Origin: Pseudomonadota bacterium
GTDB taxonomy: Bacteria; Desulfobacterota; Desulfobacteria; Desulfobacterales; Desulfatibacillaceae
Assembly: GCA_018829095.1 (NCBI GenBank)
Contig: JAHJUF010000073.1
Location: forward strand, 1-59,724
Direction: 5' to 3'
Length of the DNA stretch: 59,724 bases
Shown: positions 47,019 through 55,663 of the stretch, in pieces
How positions within the stretch are numbered: the first letter of the stretch is position 1
Layout: every line of letters starts with the position of its first letter
Program-made: the position numbers and the translations under genes
Notes under the pieces: model-generated
Told to the model about the DNA's origin: nothing
What the model saw: the letters and a program-made list of their open reading frames with translations, nothing else
Databases searched by the model: none

Positions 47019-48409
47019 CAGTAGACCCCCAGGAACCGGGCCAGGAGCCGCACTCCGAACCCGGTGGCGAAACGGCCCACCTCTCCCCGGGGGGATTCCC
47101 CGTTGTAGGCGGTTCCAGCGATGTCCAGGTGGGCCCAGGGCAGGCCTTGGACGAACTCCTGGAGAAACGCCGCTCCGGTGACGGAACTGGCGTGTCCCCG
47201 GGGGTATTTGGCGATGTTCCGCAGGTCCGCCCGGTCGCTCTTCATGGCCTCAGTGTACTCGGGGTACAGGGGCAGCCGCCAAAGGCGCTCCCGGGTGGAT
47301 TCCCCGGCCTCGTAAAGCTCCCCGGCCAGGGTGTCGTCATTGGAGAAAAGTCCGGCCGCCGCAGTTCCCAGGGCCACCAGGATGCCCCCTGTCAGGGTGG
47401 CGACATCCACCACGCGGGTGGGAGAGAACCGCCGGATGCCCCAAGCCAGGGCGTCAGCCAAAACCAGACGGCCCTCGGCGTCCGTGTTGCCTATCTCCAC
47501 GCTCTTGCCCAAGCCGGACCGGTACACATCCCCGGGAAAGTAAGACCGGGCGTCCATGGCGTTGTGGGCCGCGACCACCACACCGGCCACGTTCACGGTC
47601 GGCCGGAGGATGGACAGGGCCCGCATGATGCCCAGGACCGTGGCCGCTCCGGCCATGTCCGTGCGCATGTCCTCGATGCTGCCCGAGGATTTCAGGTTCT
47701 GGCCCCCGGAATCAAAAGTGATGCCCTTGCCCACGAGGAGGATGCGTTCCTTGCGCCTGGGCGCGCCCAGGTATTGGGCCATGGCCAGGCGGGGGGGGTG
47801 GACCGAACCCTTGCCCACGGCGAAGAGGAGCCCCAGGCCCTCGTCGCGGATGCGGTCCTCGTCCAGCACCTCCACGGCCAGGGAGGGATCCTTTTGCCCC
47901 AGGGCCTCGGCCTCGGCGGCGAGCCTCTGGGGCGTCACCTCCTCAGCGTTTTCATTCACCAGATCCCGGGCGTACCAGACGCATTCGCAGAGGGTGGCCG
48001 CCTTTTCCAGTTTTTTCCGGGAGGATTCGGCGCCCACGACCTGGACTGTCTCCATTTGGGGCCCGGGCTCGCCCTTGTATCGTTCAAAGGAGTAGGCCCC
48101 CAGCCAGGCCCCTTCCACGCCAGCCACGTCCCCTCCCCCGCCGGCCTTTCCGGACAGATCCAGGCAGATCCCGGTGCGCTTGAGTTCCAGGGCCTTGCGA
48201 ACTCCCGCCGCCGCTGCGCCAAGGATGGCCCGGGGTCCTGAATCGCTGCCCTGGCCCAGGCCGCAAAGGATGAGGGTCTCCCCGTCCTGGTAACGGACGG
48301 TGACTTCGGACCGGTCTCCCTGGAAATCCCGGATGTCTCCGGCTTCCTCCCGGGTCAGGAACCGGATTCGCGTTTCCATGCCGGGTTTTTTTGCCAGAAT
48401 CAGCCGCAT
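47018..48409 (-). CDS. pepA: M17 leucyl aminopeptidase
   Basis: A 463-aa cytosolic leucine aminopeptidase. The catalytic C-terminal domain has VGKGITFDSGGQNLKSSGS, MRTDMAGAATVLG and the family signature NTDAEGRLVLADAL, which supply the two-metal site; a bicarbonate-site arginine is in EGRL. The N-terminal 150 residues are a weakly conserved macro-like domain, as usual. ATG 48409 (MRLILAKK) is chosen over an upstream in-frame ATG at 48448. Its TGA overlaps the ATG of the DUF166 gene. Confidence 0.93.
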   Translation of the reverse strand: MRLILAKKPGMETRIRFLTREEAGDIRDFQGDRSEVTVRYQDGETLILCGLGQGSDSGPRAILGAAAAGVRKALELKRTGICLDLSGKAGGGGDVAGVEGAWLGAYSFERYKGEPGPQMETVQVVGAESSRKKLEKAATLCECVWYARDLVNENAEEVTPQRLAAEAEALGQKDPSLAVEVLDEDRIRDEGLGLLFAVGKGSVHPPRLAMAQYLGAPRRKERILLVGKGITFDSGGQNLKSSGSIEDMRTDMAGAATVLGIMRALSILRPTVNVAGVVVAAHNAMDARSYFPGDVYRSGLGKSVEIGNTDAEGRLVLADALAWGIRRFSPTRVVDVATLTGGILVALGTAAAGLFSNDDTLAGELYEAGESTRERLWRLPLYPEYTEAMKSDRADLRNIAKYPRGHASSVTGAAFLQEFVQGLPWAHLDIAGTAYNGESPRGEVGRFATGFGVRLLARFLGVY

Positions 48410-48496
48410 ATTTCTTTCCCCCTCCCCAGGAAGCCCTGTTCCGTCCAAAGGCCGATCGGCAAATCGGTCTTCCCCAAAGGCGGGCTTCCGAAATCC

Positions 48497-48526
48497 TTGA
48501 CGCCCCGGGGTTGCCTTGCGTACTAA
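48497..48526 (+). promoter_or_regulatory. Possible promoter of the 210-aa membrane protein gene
   Basis: TTGACG (48497-48502; 5 of 6), an 18-nt spacer and TACTAA (48521-48526) point to the gene at 48611. It lies in the divergent gap with pepA; no clear promoter for pepA was found. Confidence 0.4.
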
Positions 48527-48610
48527 TGCCTCTGGTCACGGAATCGGACTGCCGGATTCCGGGACCAGACCCCTGCCATTTCCCATTCATCCCGAAAGCC
48601 GGAGGGAACC

Positions 48611-49243
48611 ATGACCGAAGCCAGCCAGCAAGCCCTCGAATCCCTGCGCATCACCGCCAACATGCAATGGTACGTGGTGCCCCTCCTGGTTTTCGTGCTC
48701 TACGTGTACATCAACGAGGCGGAACGGGGCAACTGGAGCGCCGTGTTTTTGGGAATCGCCGCCTGGGGGGCGGAAACCATCTGGGAGATGTTCAATGCCC
48801 TGATCCTCCATTTCTCGAATTTCGCGCCCCTGTGGGCCACGCCCGGCGGCAACTCGGCGTTCATCATTTACGCAGGTCTGAACATCGAGATCACCTTCTT
48901 CTTTGCCGCAGCAGCCCCCATGGTCATCAAGGCCCTGCCCAGGGACCCGGGCCTGAAAATCGGGGGCCTGCCCAACCGGGTCCTCATCCCCGTGGGCTTC
49001 GGCGTCCTGGCCGTTTTCGTGGAAATCCTGCTCAACCAGGCCGGACTCCTGGTCTGGTCTTACGATTGGTGGAAATGGCCCCACGTGTGGCTCATCCTGG
49101 TGGTATACTGCCTGCCCTGGTACGCCCTGGCCTGGTGCCACGACCATCTGGCCATGAAAACCAAAGCCCGGGCCGCTCTGGCGCTCCCGGCGGCAGCGGT
49201 CTTCCTGCACCTGGTTTTCGCCACCTGGCTGGGCTGGATATGA
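48611..49243 (+). CDS. Multi-pass membrane protein of unknown function (210 aa)
   Basis: I do not recognise a characterised family. There are about six membrane helices: VPLLVFVLYVYI, a WGAETIWEMFNALIL segment, AGLNIEITFFFAAAA, VLIPVGFGVLAVFVEILL, WLILVVYCLPWYALAW and ALPAAAVFLHLVFATWL. The EIWEMFNAL and NIEITFF acidic residues inside helices are unusual and could bind a cofactor or ion. GGAGG precedes ATG 48611 by about 4 nt. It is followed, after a structured gap, by a second membrane protein in the same direction. Confidence 0.78.
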   Translation: MTEASQQALESLRITANMQWYVVPLLVFVLYVYINEAERGNWSAVFLGIAAWGAETIWEMFNALILHFSNFAPLWATPGGNSAFIIYAGLNIEITFFFAAAAPMVIKALPRDPGLKIGGLPNRVLIPVGFGVLAVFVEILLNQAGLLVWSYDWWKWPHVWLILVVYCLPWYALAWCHDHLAMKTKARAALALPAAAVFLHLVFATWLGWI

Positions 49244-49252
49244 TCAGAACCC

Positions 49253-49384
49253 ATCTCAAAAATCCTTTTCATCGCGAGGTGGAGCGGAAAGCCCGAGGGC
49301 AAGGAAGCAGACGAGAAAGGACCGGAAACGTGGCAGAGCCACGTCGAGGACCTTTTTTGGCCGATGACGCCGACATCGGGATTT
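49253..49384. repeat. Structured intergenic element, possible dispersed repeat or terminator
   Basis: Between two membrane-protein genes lies about 130 bp with several nested inverted repeats: ACGTGGC/GCCACGT (49328-49334 and 49338-49344, 3-nt loop) inside AAAGG/CCTTT and followed by six T, then CCGATG/CATCGG (49361-49366 and 49374-49379). AAATCC near 49259 and GGATTT at 49379-49384 form short outer inverted repeats. No second copy exists in the window. Confidence 0.5.
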
Positions 49385-49413
49385 GCAACCCACCGCAGCA
49401 GAGAAGGATTTTT

Positions 49414-50049
49414 GTGACAGGTTATCGGCACCCCATGGTCCGGGCCTGCGCCTGGGCCTTCCTGGCCGGGGCCGGAGTCATCGGGCCCCTGGACTATTTC
49501 CATGCCGCCACAGGGGTGGAGGACTATCTCCGGAAGATACCCTTCACCCTTTCCCACGCCTGGCCCATACACGTGCCCTTTCAAATGGGGTTGATCGGGG
49601 TGATCCTGGTGCTTTTCTGGACCGTCTTCCATGGCCGGGTCTTGATTCCGGTCCTGGGCGCCGAGGGCCGGCGCCTGGCCTCCCTGCCGGCTGTTGTCCT
49701 ATCCGTGGCCGGAATCACCGGCGGATACCTGGCGGCCTGGATTCTTTTGGACAGCCCCCATTATTCCTCGTGGTGCGTCCTGTTGTTCTCCCTTTCCCTC
49801 CTATCCGTTATCCTTGCAGGCTCTCCGCACCAGACGGCGGCCTTTGTCCTGGTGGCCCTGATCGGGATCTGGGCCGAGTGGCTCCTCCTGTCCCCGGGCA
49901 TCGGTTATTACCGGTTCGCCCGGCCAGACTGGTTTGGCCGCTCCTCCTCCTGGCTATTGCCAACCTACGGATGGGTGGGGCTCTTCATCCATGAGCTTTC
50001 CCGCAAGGCCCTGGGGGGATCCCTCTCCCAGCAAGGCGCGGCTTCCTGA
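49414..50049 (+). CDS. Multi-pass membrane protein of unknown function (211 aa)
   Basis: About six or seven membrane helices, for example CAWAFLAGAGVIGPLDYFHA, FQMGLIGVILVLFWTVFHG, LPAVVLSVAGITGGYLAAW, VLLFSLSLLSVIL and FVLVALIGIWAEWLLL. The helix boundary motif PLDYFHAATGVEDY and the loop SPGIGYYRF look conserved-like but I cannot name the family. GTG 49414 has AGAAGGA 5-6 nt upstream; ATG 49435 is an alternative. It runs convergently towards the YprB-type gene, 30 bp apart. Confidence 0.75.
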   Translation: MTGYRHPMVRACAWAFLAGAGVIGPLDYFHAATGVEDYLRKIPFTLSHAWPIHVPFQMGLIGVILVLFWTVFHGRVLIPVLGAEGRRLASLPAVVLSVAGITGGYLAAWILLDSPHYSSWCVLLFSLSLLSVILAGSPHQTAAFVLVALIGIWAEWLLLSPGIGYYRFARPDWFGRSSSWLLPTYGWVGLFIHELSRKALGGSLSQQGAAS

Positions 50050-50079
50050 TTCAACAGGGCGCGGGACCAGATCCGAAGC

Positions 50080-50823
50080 TCATCTCTCGTCCCCCAAAAG
50101 TCGGGCGGAGAGCTTTTCCACTGCGTACTCCATGAGGGGCTTCAAGTTCAGGATGTCCTCGGAGTTGTAGGCGATGAGGGTTTTCAGAGCTTTGCCGTCC
50201 CCGGCCTGGTGCGCCCTCCAGAGGCGGATTGCGTCCAGGCCGGAAAGGCCTTCCACAGATTCGGGCCGGGCGATGGAAAGCTTCTTTTCGATGAGCTTGA
50301 GGCCCCCGTTGAGGCCGAGTTGCAGGAGGACCCACCTCAGGTCCACGTGGATGGGGGGAAGGTGGATGTGGGGGAAATGGTTCCGGATGATGGGCAGGTC
50401 AAAGAGGCTGCCGTTGAAGGTCACCACCAGATCGTAGCCGGCCGCAGCCGCCTCGAAATCCTGGAGGTTCTCCCCGGACACGAAGGTCAGTACTTGGCTT
50501 CCGTCATAAAGCCCGATGACCGTGATCTCGTCATATCCGGGCCCCGGGCAGGTTTCGATGTCCAGATACGCAACCCGGCGGGAAAAGGCGGGGAAAACCC
50601 TCCACATGTGTCCACCGGGGAGCCAGCCGGAAAAAAACTCCGGATCCCCTTTCCGCCGCATGCACTCTTCCAGCCTTTCTCGGGCTTCACCATCCAGGCG
50701 AGGCCCGAGGACCGGCCCCGGGCAATCCAGAAAATCACGCCAAGTCCGGATTCCGCGCGTCCACAACCGGCGCTCCCTCTTGAGGCCCACCCCGGAAAGA
50801 TGGAGAAAGGTGCGTTCCAGCAA
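50080..50823 (-). CDS. YprB-type ribonuclease H-like 3'-5' exonuclease
   Basis: A 247-aa DEDD-superfamily exonuclease of the YprB kind. It begins LERTFLHLSGVGLKRERRLW, and the catalytic acids are in YLDIET (about residue 87), TFNGSLFDLP (about 135) and YNSEDILNLKPL (about 219). The family probably processes DNA or RNA ends; the exact substrate is unknown. The start is TTG 50823, at the position where homologues begin; no good ribosome site is visible, so translational coupling to the 66-aa gene 47 bp upstream is likely. Confidence 0.85.
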   Translation of the reverse strand: MLERTFLHLSGVGLKRERRLWTRGIRTWRDFLDCPGPVLGPRLDGEARERLEECMRRKGDPEFFSGWLPGGHMWRVFPAFSRRVAYLDIETCPGPGYDEITVIGLYDGSQVLTFVSGENLQDFEAAAAGYDLVVTFNGSLFDLPIIRNHFPHIHLPPIHVDLRWVLLQLGLNGGLKLIEKKLSIARPESVEGLSGLDAIRLWRAHQAGDGKALKTLIAYNSEDILNLKPLMEYAVEKLSARLLGDER

Positions 50824-50870
50824 AAGAGAGCCCGGATTTTCAGGCGGATTGGCGGAGGAGTTGTCCTGAA

Positions 50871-51071
50871 TCAGTTCATTTCATCCCAACGGTCCTCGGC
50901 CCGGCGGAGCATCACGGCGAGTTCAGGTGCCTCAGCCTCAATCCTGACAGCCGTTTCCTTCCAGGTTTCCGTGACCGAGTGGTAACCCAGCTTTTTCAGC
51001 AGGACCTCCACCCGAAAAAACAGTTCATCGCGGTTCATGTCGTCAAAGTCCATGTCCATGTCCTTGTCCAT
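50871..51071 (-). CDS. Small acidic protein of unknown function (66 aa)
   Basis: It begins MDKDMDMDFDDMNRDELFF and continues as helices (VEVLLKKLGYHSVTETW, APELAVMLRRAEDRWDEM). The family is not recognised. An AAGGAGG ribosome site lies 7 nt before ATG 51071, which supports a real gene; the longer in-frame extension upstream lacks coding character. It lies between the GGDEF-AAA-HEAT gene and the YprB-type gene in the same direction. Confidence 0.65.
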   Translation of the reverse strand: MDKDMDMDFDDMNRDELFFRVEVLLKKLGYHSVTETWKETAVRIEAEAPELAVMLRRAEDRWDEMN

Positions 51072-51171
51072 GGTCAAGCCTCCTTTTGGCAGGGTTTTCA
51101 GGTGGAGGGAACATGCACCCGGCAGAGGGAAAAAGCAAGTCCTGGCAGGGAAGAGTTCGGTTGCGGCGATT

Positions 51172-54100
51172 CTACTTGCGGCCCTTTTTTTTGCCTGGCT
51201 CCTGGCCGGCCACAGTCCTGGCCTTGCGGGCAAGCTGGCGGATGCGGGCATCTTCGTCCTCGTCAAAGGAGGCCAGAAGGGCAATGGTTTCCGGCTGGTT
51301 CATCTGGGCCAGGGCAAAGGCGGCGGCCGCCCGGACCGTGGGGTTGTGCTTGAGCTTTCCGGTGAAGAAACTCCTATGCTCCAGCGCCTTGGCCAGGGAC
51401 CGGGTTGCGCCGGGGTCTCCGATCTGGCCCAGAGCCTGGCAGCAGGCGGTCTGGACCTCGGGGTCCTCTCGGTTTTCCAGGGCGTTCCCCACAATCTCTA
51501 CAGCCTCGCGGATCTTCAGGCGTCCCAGAAGCCGGATGGCGTCCGCCGCCACCTGGGAGTCATGGCTCTGGGCATATTCCAGCAGGAGTTCGGCCACGAA
51601 ACGGGTGTTCAACCTCTCCGCCAGCCCAAGGGCAGCGCGCCGGACCCGCAGATTTTCGTCCCCCAGGCCGTAGGAAAGCTCGGTGCGCAGGTCCCGGGTC
51701 ACGGTGTCTCCCACTTCCAACATGCGGACCCTCAGATCCACGCTCCCTTCCGTCACCAGGTCCCGGCGGAATGCATCCACAGCCAGGCCGCCCTGTTTCT
51801 TCAAAAGGCTTGCGGCGATCTGCCGCACCCGCAATTCCGAGGCCTGCTTGACCACCTCTATGAGAGCGGAGGCGTTTTCCGATCCCTGGCTGGCCAGGAG
51901 TTGGAGGGCTTTCTGATGGCGGGCCGGGTCTGGATTGGCGGCGTCTTCCATAACCAGGTTCCGGACTCCTGGGGAAAGTTCCTTTTTCAGGACCCGTGCC
52001 AAAAGCCGGCTTTTCTCCTCCTTGACCCCTTCCACCTCCTGGCGCTTCCGGTCCATGAACCCCAGGACCCAGCTGGCCAGGGGATATTCCCCAAGAAGGA
52101 TGAACTGTTCCGTGATGGACAGGAGCGTGTCGGCCAACTTTTCCATGGCCAGGGGTTCGGTTTCCCCGATCATGGCCCCTAGCAGGGGATCGGCCAGGAT
52201 ACGCAGGAGCCGGGAAGCGGCGGCCAGTTCGGGCATTTCAGCCATGACCTGGACCATTTCCAGAATTTCCTTCTTCCTTTCAGGCTCGGACCGGCCGTAC
52301 TCGGCAAAAAGGCGTCCCAGGATTTCCAAAACCTTATTTTCATCTCCTTTGAGAAACAAGTCCCGGATGCGGTTCGCCAGGGACTCGGGGTCCTCGTCCT
52401 CGGGCCTCTCGGGCTCCTCGGGTTCCTCCTCGGGGGGGGATGGCTCAGGTTCACTGGCTCTGCCCTCCTGGGTGATGATGCCGTAAAGGGCCTCATTGAG
52501 GAGGATACCCTCGATCCCCTTTTCGGCCGCGAATTCCCACCAGAAGGGGGACTGGTCCGCATCGGAAGGCTGCTGTCCCGCCATGGTGAACAGGTCCACC
52601 ACTTCCTTTCGGCTGAGCTTGGGAAGGAAAGAAATGCTTTTCAACCCCGAACCCTTCATGAACTTCAGGAGAGGCACAGTGATCTTTTCAAAAATCGTGG
52701 GATCGGGCCGGACCCCGTTGAGCAGGATGTTGTTTTCCACCCGGGTCAGGGTCAAAACCGACTTGCGGCCGAGGAAGTCCATAAGGGCGACGGTGAACTG
52801 CTCCAGGGAGGAGGAAGCCACGGGGCCATCGGGGGGATACAGCTTGAGCTTGCTGGCCGCCCCCAGCATGCTCCGGACTGCCAGGGCCGCCAAACGCTGA
52901 TCCTCCATATCCAGATCCTGGAGTCCATGGACCCCGACAGCCGCCTGGGTCATGGATGCCACGTTGCCATCTTCCTCCTCCAGAAAGGTTTCCGGCGGGG
53001 TATCGTCATCCGTCAGCCGGGCATAGCGAACCTGCATGGGGATGACGCCCACGAGGTTGTACTCCGCCTGGAAGACCTGCCAGAAATCCTTGCCGATAGC
53101 CTTGGGGTCCACCCCTGCTACGGCTTCCAGCATCCGCCGGAGCTCCTGCTCCCCCAGGCCTCGCCGGAAAGCCAAGGCTCGAAGTTCGTAACGGTTCATG
53201 AAGGTGATGAAGGATTCGGCCACGCCCTTGAATTCCTGGACCTGGACCGGTTCGTTGTTGGCCAGGAGTTCCTTCCTCTCCACCCCCAGACCTACCACCT
53301 CATTCTTCTTCAATATTTTGTTGACTGCTTCCCAGAGGGCGTGCACGGCATTGGCGGTAAGCTGGCTTCCCGGTGGATACAGGCGGGTGTTGCGCACGGC
53401 CACCAGGAAGGTCCTCAGGAGATCGGGGAGATGGGTCAGACTGTCCGGGTGAAGGGGCACGTCGGCCAGGGGCTCTTCCCCTAGGCGCTCACCCGTATAG
53501 TCCAGCGCCTCCCGGACGTTGAACACGATGGCATTGTGTTCGGCCTGGAGTTTTTCGTATTTGCTCGCCTTCTCGAGGTTGGCCGAACGCTTGAAGTGGT
53601 AGGCCAGGATGGCCGCCGAGGGTACGAGCTGTTTTTCGTAGAGAGTTTCCTGATAGTTGCCGATGTGCTCGTGCAGTTCTTCCTTCCGGTCATCCCCAAT
53701 GTTCTGGTAGATAATCTGCTGGATTTCCTTGCCCAGGAACCGGAGTCTCTCGTCGTTCATCTGGAAGTCCACGGAGACAAGGTTCTGGGCCACGGCCTGG
53801 TCCAGAAATTCCAGGACCCGGGCCTCCATGGTTTCCGTGCTTCCGGTAAGCATGGATAGGGAGACGTTTTCCCCAAAGGTGGAGGCATGATCCAGAAGCT
53901 TCAGGCCCTCCTCGTCCAGGGTGGCCACCTTCTGGCGGATGATCTCCTCCAGGGACCTGGGCAGGTACCCCTCCTCCAGGGGCTCCACCACCCAGTTGTT
54001 GCCGGAAAAGCAGATGCGCTTATCGTAGACCAGCTTGGGGAGGATCTCTGCCAAAAACAGGGGGTTGCCCTGACTGGTATCGGCCATGGCCTTGGCGAAG

Positions 54101-55419
54101 CCCTCGGGGAGTTCGATGCCAGGAAACACAGCCTTCATATGATCGGCGATGTCCTGGATTCCCAGGGCTGTGAGGCGGGACCGCCGGATACCGAGTTCCT
54201 TCCCGTAGGAGGAAAGGAACCGCTCCATGGGCCCGGTTTCCAAATCCATTTGGCGGGTGTCGGCCGAAGTGGCACAGATGAATACAGGGACTTCCTTTCG
54301 CAAAAGGAGCATGCGGAAAAAAAGGAGGGTGGCCTCGTCCGCGTAATGAAGATCATCCACCAGGAGGATCAGGGGCTGAAAACCCAGGAGCCGGGGAATG
54401 AAGTGGAGGATGGTGTTGAAGATGGCCTCTCGTTTGGCCGATTCGTTCTCGAATTCCACCTCCTCCTGTTCCGAGCCTCCCAGCCAGGGCAGAATTTGGC
54501 CCAGGCAGGCCATTTCCCGGGGGGTGAGGCTATCCAAAATCCTCATGCCCCGGTCTTCTTCCAGATTCATGAGGCCCATGAGGACCGAAGCGGCGAGGTA
54601 ATAAGGCCGGAAAAGCTCCTGGGGGATTCCGGGAACCTTCACCCTCTTGATCCGGGTCTGGTCCAGGCTCCTGTGCACGGTTTCCAGGAATGTACTCTTG
54701 CCCAGGCCCGGAGAGCCCTCCACAATGAGGAACTGACTCTGGCGGAGCTTGAATCCCTTCAGGGCCGCCGTCACCTCCGCAAGCTGGGCCTTTCTTCCCG
54801 CGATGCGCCCGGCCCCGAGATAATGGAGGGCCGTTTTGGTGAAAACCGTTTCCGGCGCTATTTCTCCCGCGTTGGCCAGGCAGTCCCGCCCCGAGTCCTT
54901 GGCGTGGTAGAGGGCGCTATCCGCCTTTTCCACCAGGGACTTGCCATTGTTGGCGTCCTCGGGGGCACAAGCCACCCCTATGCTTATGGTTAAGTATAGG
55001 TCCCCCCCCACCTCGGGGCCTTTGCAAGGCCTTTCGTGAAAAACATCGATGATTCTCTTGCCCAGGATTATGGAGTCATCCTTGGACGTCCCTGGGAGAA
55101 GAATCATGAACTCATCCCCGGCATAGCGGATGGGAATGCCCTGCTCCCCAGCCACCTCCTTCAGCAACTGGGCCACGTAGACCAGAGCCTTGTCCCCCCC
55201 GGCGTGGCCATACATGTCGTTGATCTGTTTGAAGTAGTCCAGGTCCATCATGAGGAGGGACACGGGCTTTTCTTCGACAGCCTCCCAGTCCACCTTCTGC
55301 TCGAAATAATGGTTCAGGAAACGGCGGTTCCTGATCCCGGTGAGCTCATCGTCGAAGATGAGCCGGGAAGGGTCCTTGCCCACGTTCTGCAGGAAGAATA
55401 TGAGATCCTCATGCTCCAT
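51172..55419 (-). CDS. GGDEF-AAA-HEAT repeat giant signalling protein
   Basis: From ATG 55419 this is 1415 aa. Residues about 20-165 form a GGDEF domain: DDELTGIRNRRFLNHYF, MMDLDYFKQINDMYGHAGGD and RYAGDEFMILLPG, where AGDEF replaces GGDEF and no RxxD inhibitory site is seen. Residues about 200-480 are an AAA/STAND-like ATPase with EGSPGLGKST (about 235) and LILLVDDLHYADEAT (about 350). Two diverged copies of a domain containing RLYPPGS or KLYPPDG follow (about 665-775 and 840-960), then an acidic linker and HEAT repeats (about 1140-1400). It could make c-di-GMP under control of partner binding. A start at ATG 55512 or GTG 55518 cannot be excluded. Confidence 0.83.
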   Translation of the reverse strand: MEHEDLIFFLQNVGKDPSRLIFDDELTGIRNRRFLNHYFEQKVDWEAVEEKPVSLLMMDLDYFKQINDMYGHAGGDKALVYVAQLLKEVAGEQGIPIRYAGDEFMILLPGTSKDDSIILGKRIIDVFHERPCKGPEVGGDLYLTISIGVACAPEDANNGKSLVEKADSALYHAKDSGRDCLANAGEIAPETVFTKTALHYLGAGRIAGRKAQLAEVTAALKGFKLRQSQFLIVEGSPGLGKSTFLETVHRSLDQTRIKRVKVPGIPQELFRPYYLAASVLMGLMNLEEDRGMRILDSLTPREMACLGQILPWLGGSEQEEVEFENESAKREAIFNTILHFIPRLLGFQPLILLVDDLHYADEATLLFFRMLLLRKEVPVFICATSADTRQMDLETGPMERFLSSYGKELGIRRSRLTALGIQDIADHMKAVFPGIELPEGFAKAMADTSQGNPLFLAEILPKLVYDKRICFSGNNWVVEPLEEGYLPRSLEEIIRQKVATLDEEGLKLLDHASTFGENVSLSMLTGSTETMEARVLEFLDQAVAQNLVSVDFQMNDERLRFLGKEIQQIIYQNIGDDRKEELHEHIGNYQETLYEKQLVPSAAILAYHFKRSANLEKASKYEKLQAEHNAIVFNVREALDYTGERLGEEPLADVPLHPDSLTHLPDLLRTFLVAVRNTRLYPPGSQLTANAVHALWEAVNKILKKNEVVGLGVERKELLANNEPVQVQEFKGVAESFITFMNRYELRALAFRRGLGEQELRRMLEAVAGVDPKAIGKDFWQVFQAEYNLVGVIPMQVRYARLTDDDTPPETFLEEEDGNVASMTQAAVGVHGLQDLDMEDQRLAALAVRSMLGAASKLKLYPPDGPVASSSLEQFTVALMDFLGRKSVLTLTRVENNILLNGVRPDPTIFEKITVPLLKFMKGSGLKSISFLPKLSRKEVVDLFTMAGQQPSDADQSPFWWEFAAEKGIEGILLNEALYGIITQEGRASEPEPSPPEEEPEEPERPEDEDPESLANRIRDLFLKGDENKVLEILGRLFAEYGRSEPERKKEILEMVQVMAEMPELAAASRLLRILADPLLGAMIGETEPLAMEKLADTLLSITEQFILLGEYPLASWVLGFMDRKRQEVEGVKEEKSRLLARVLKKELSPGVRNLVMEDAANPDPARHQKALQLLASQGSENASALIEVVKQASELRVRQIAASLLKKQGGLAVDAFRRDLVTEGSVDLRVRMLEVGDTVTRDLRTELSYGLGDENLRVRRAALGLAERLNTRFVAELLLEYAQSHDSQVAADAIRLLGRLKIREAVEIVGNALENREDPEVQTACCQALGQIGDPGATRSLAKALEHRSFFTGKLKHNPTVRAAAAFALAQMNQPETIALLASFDEDEDARIRQLARKARTVAGQEPGKKKGRK

Positions 55420-55663
55420 GATCACTCGCGGGCAATAGGCAGGGCCCCGATACGGCTCCGGGACGAAAAAGTATATGGCGGCTTCCGAAAACGGATGGCT
55501 GGTACCCCGCATGACCACCTGACTTTACAATTGTACATTAGACCGAACCCACTGGTTCATCAAGACTTAAAGCATCGCTTGGGCCCATCAAAACTTGGGC
55601 CGACCGGGAAATCGGTCAATAGGAGAGATCCGACCGGTGGCGGTCCATTCCCATGGATGCACG

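Noticed and set aside
55602-55617. GACCG/CGGTC hairpin downstream of the SDR gene as terminator
   Set aside because: The stem is only 5 bp and the T run is weak and distant; not enough to call.
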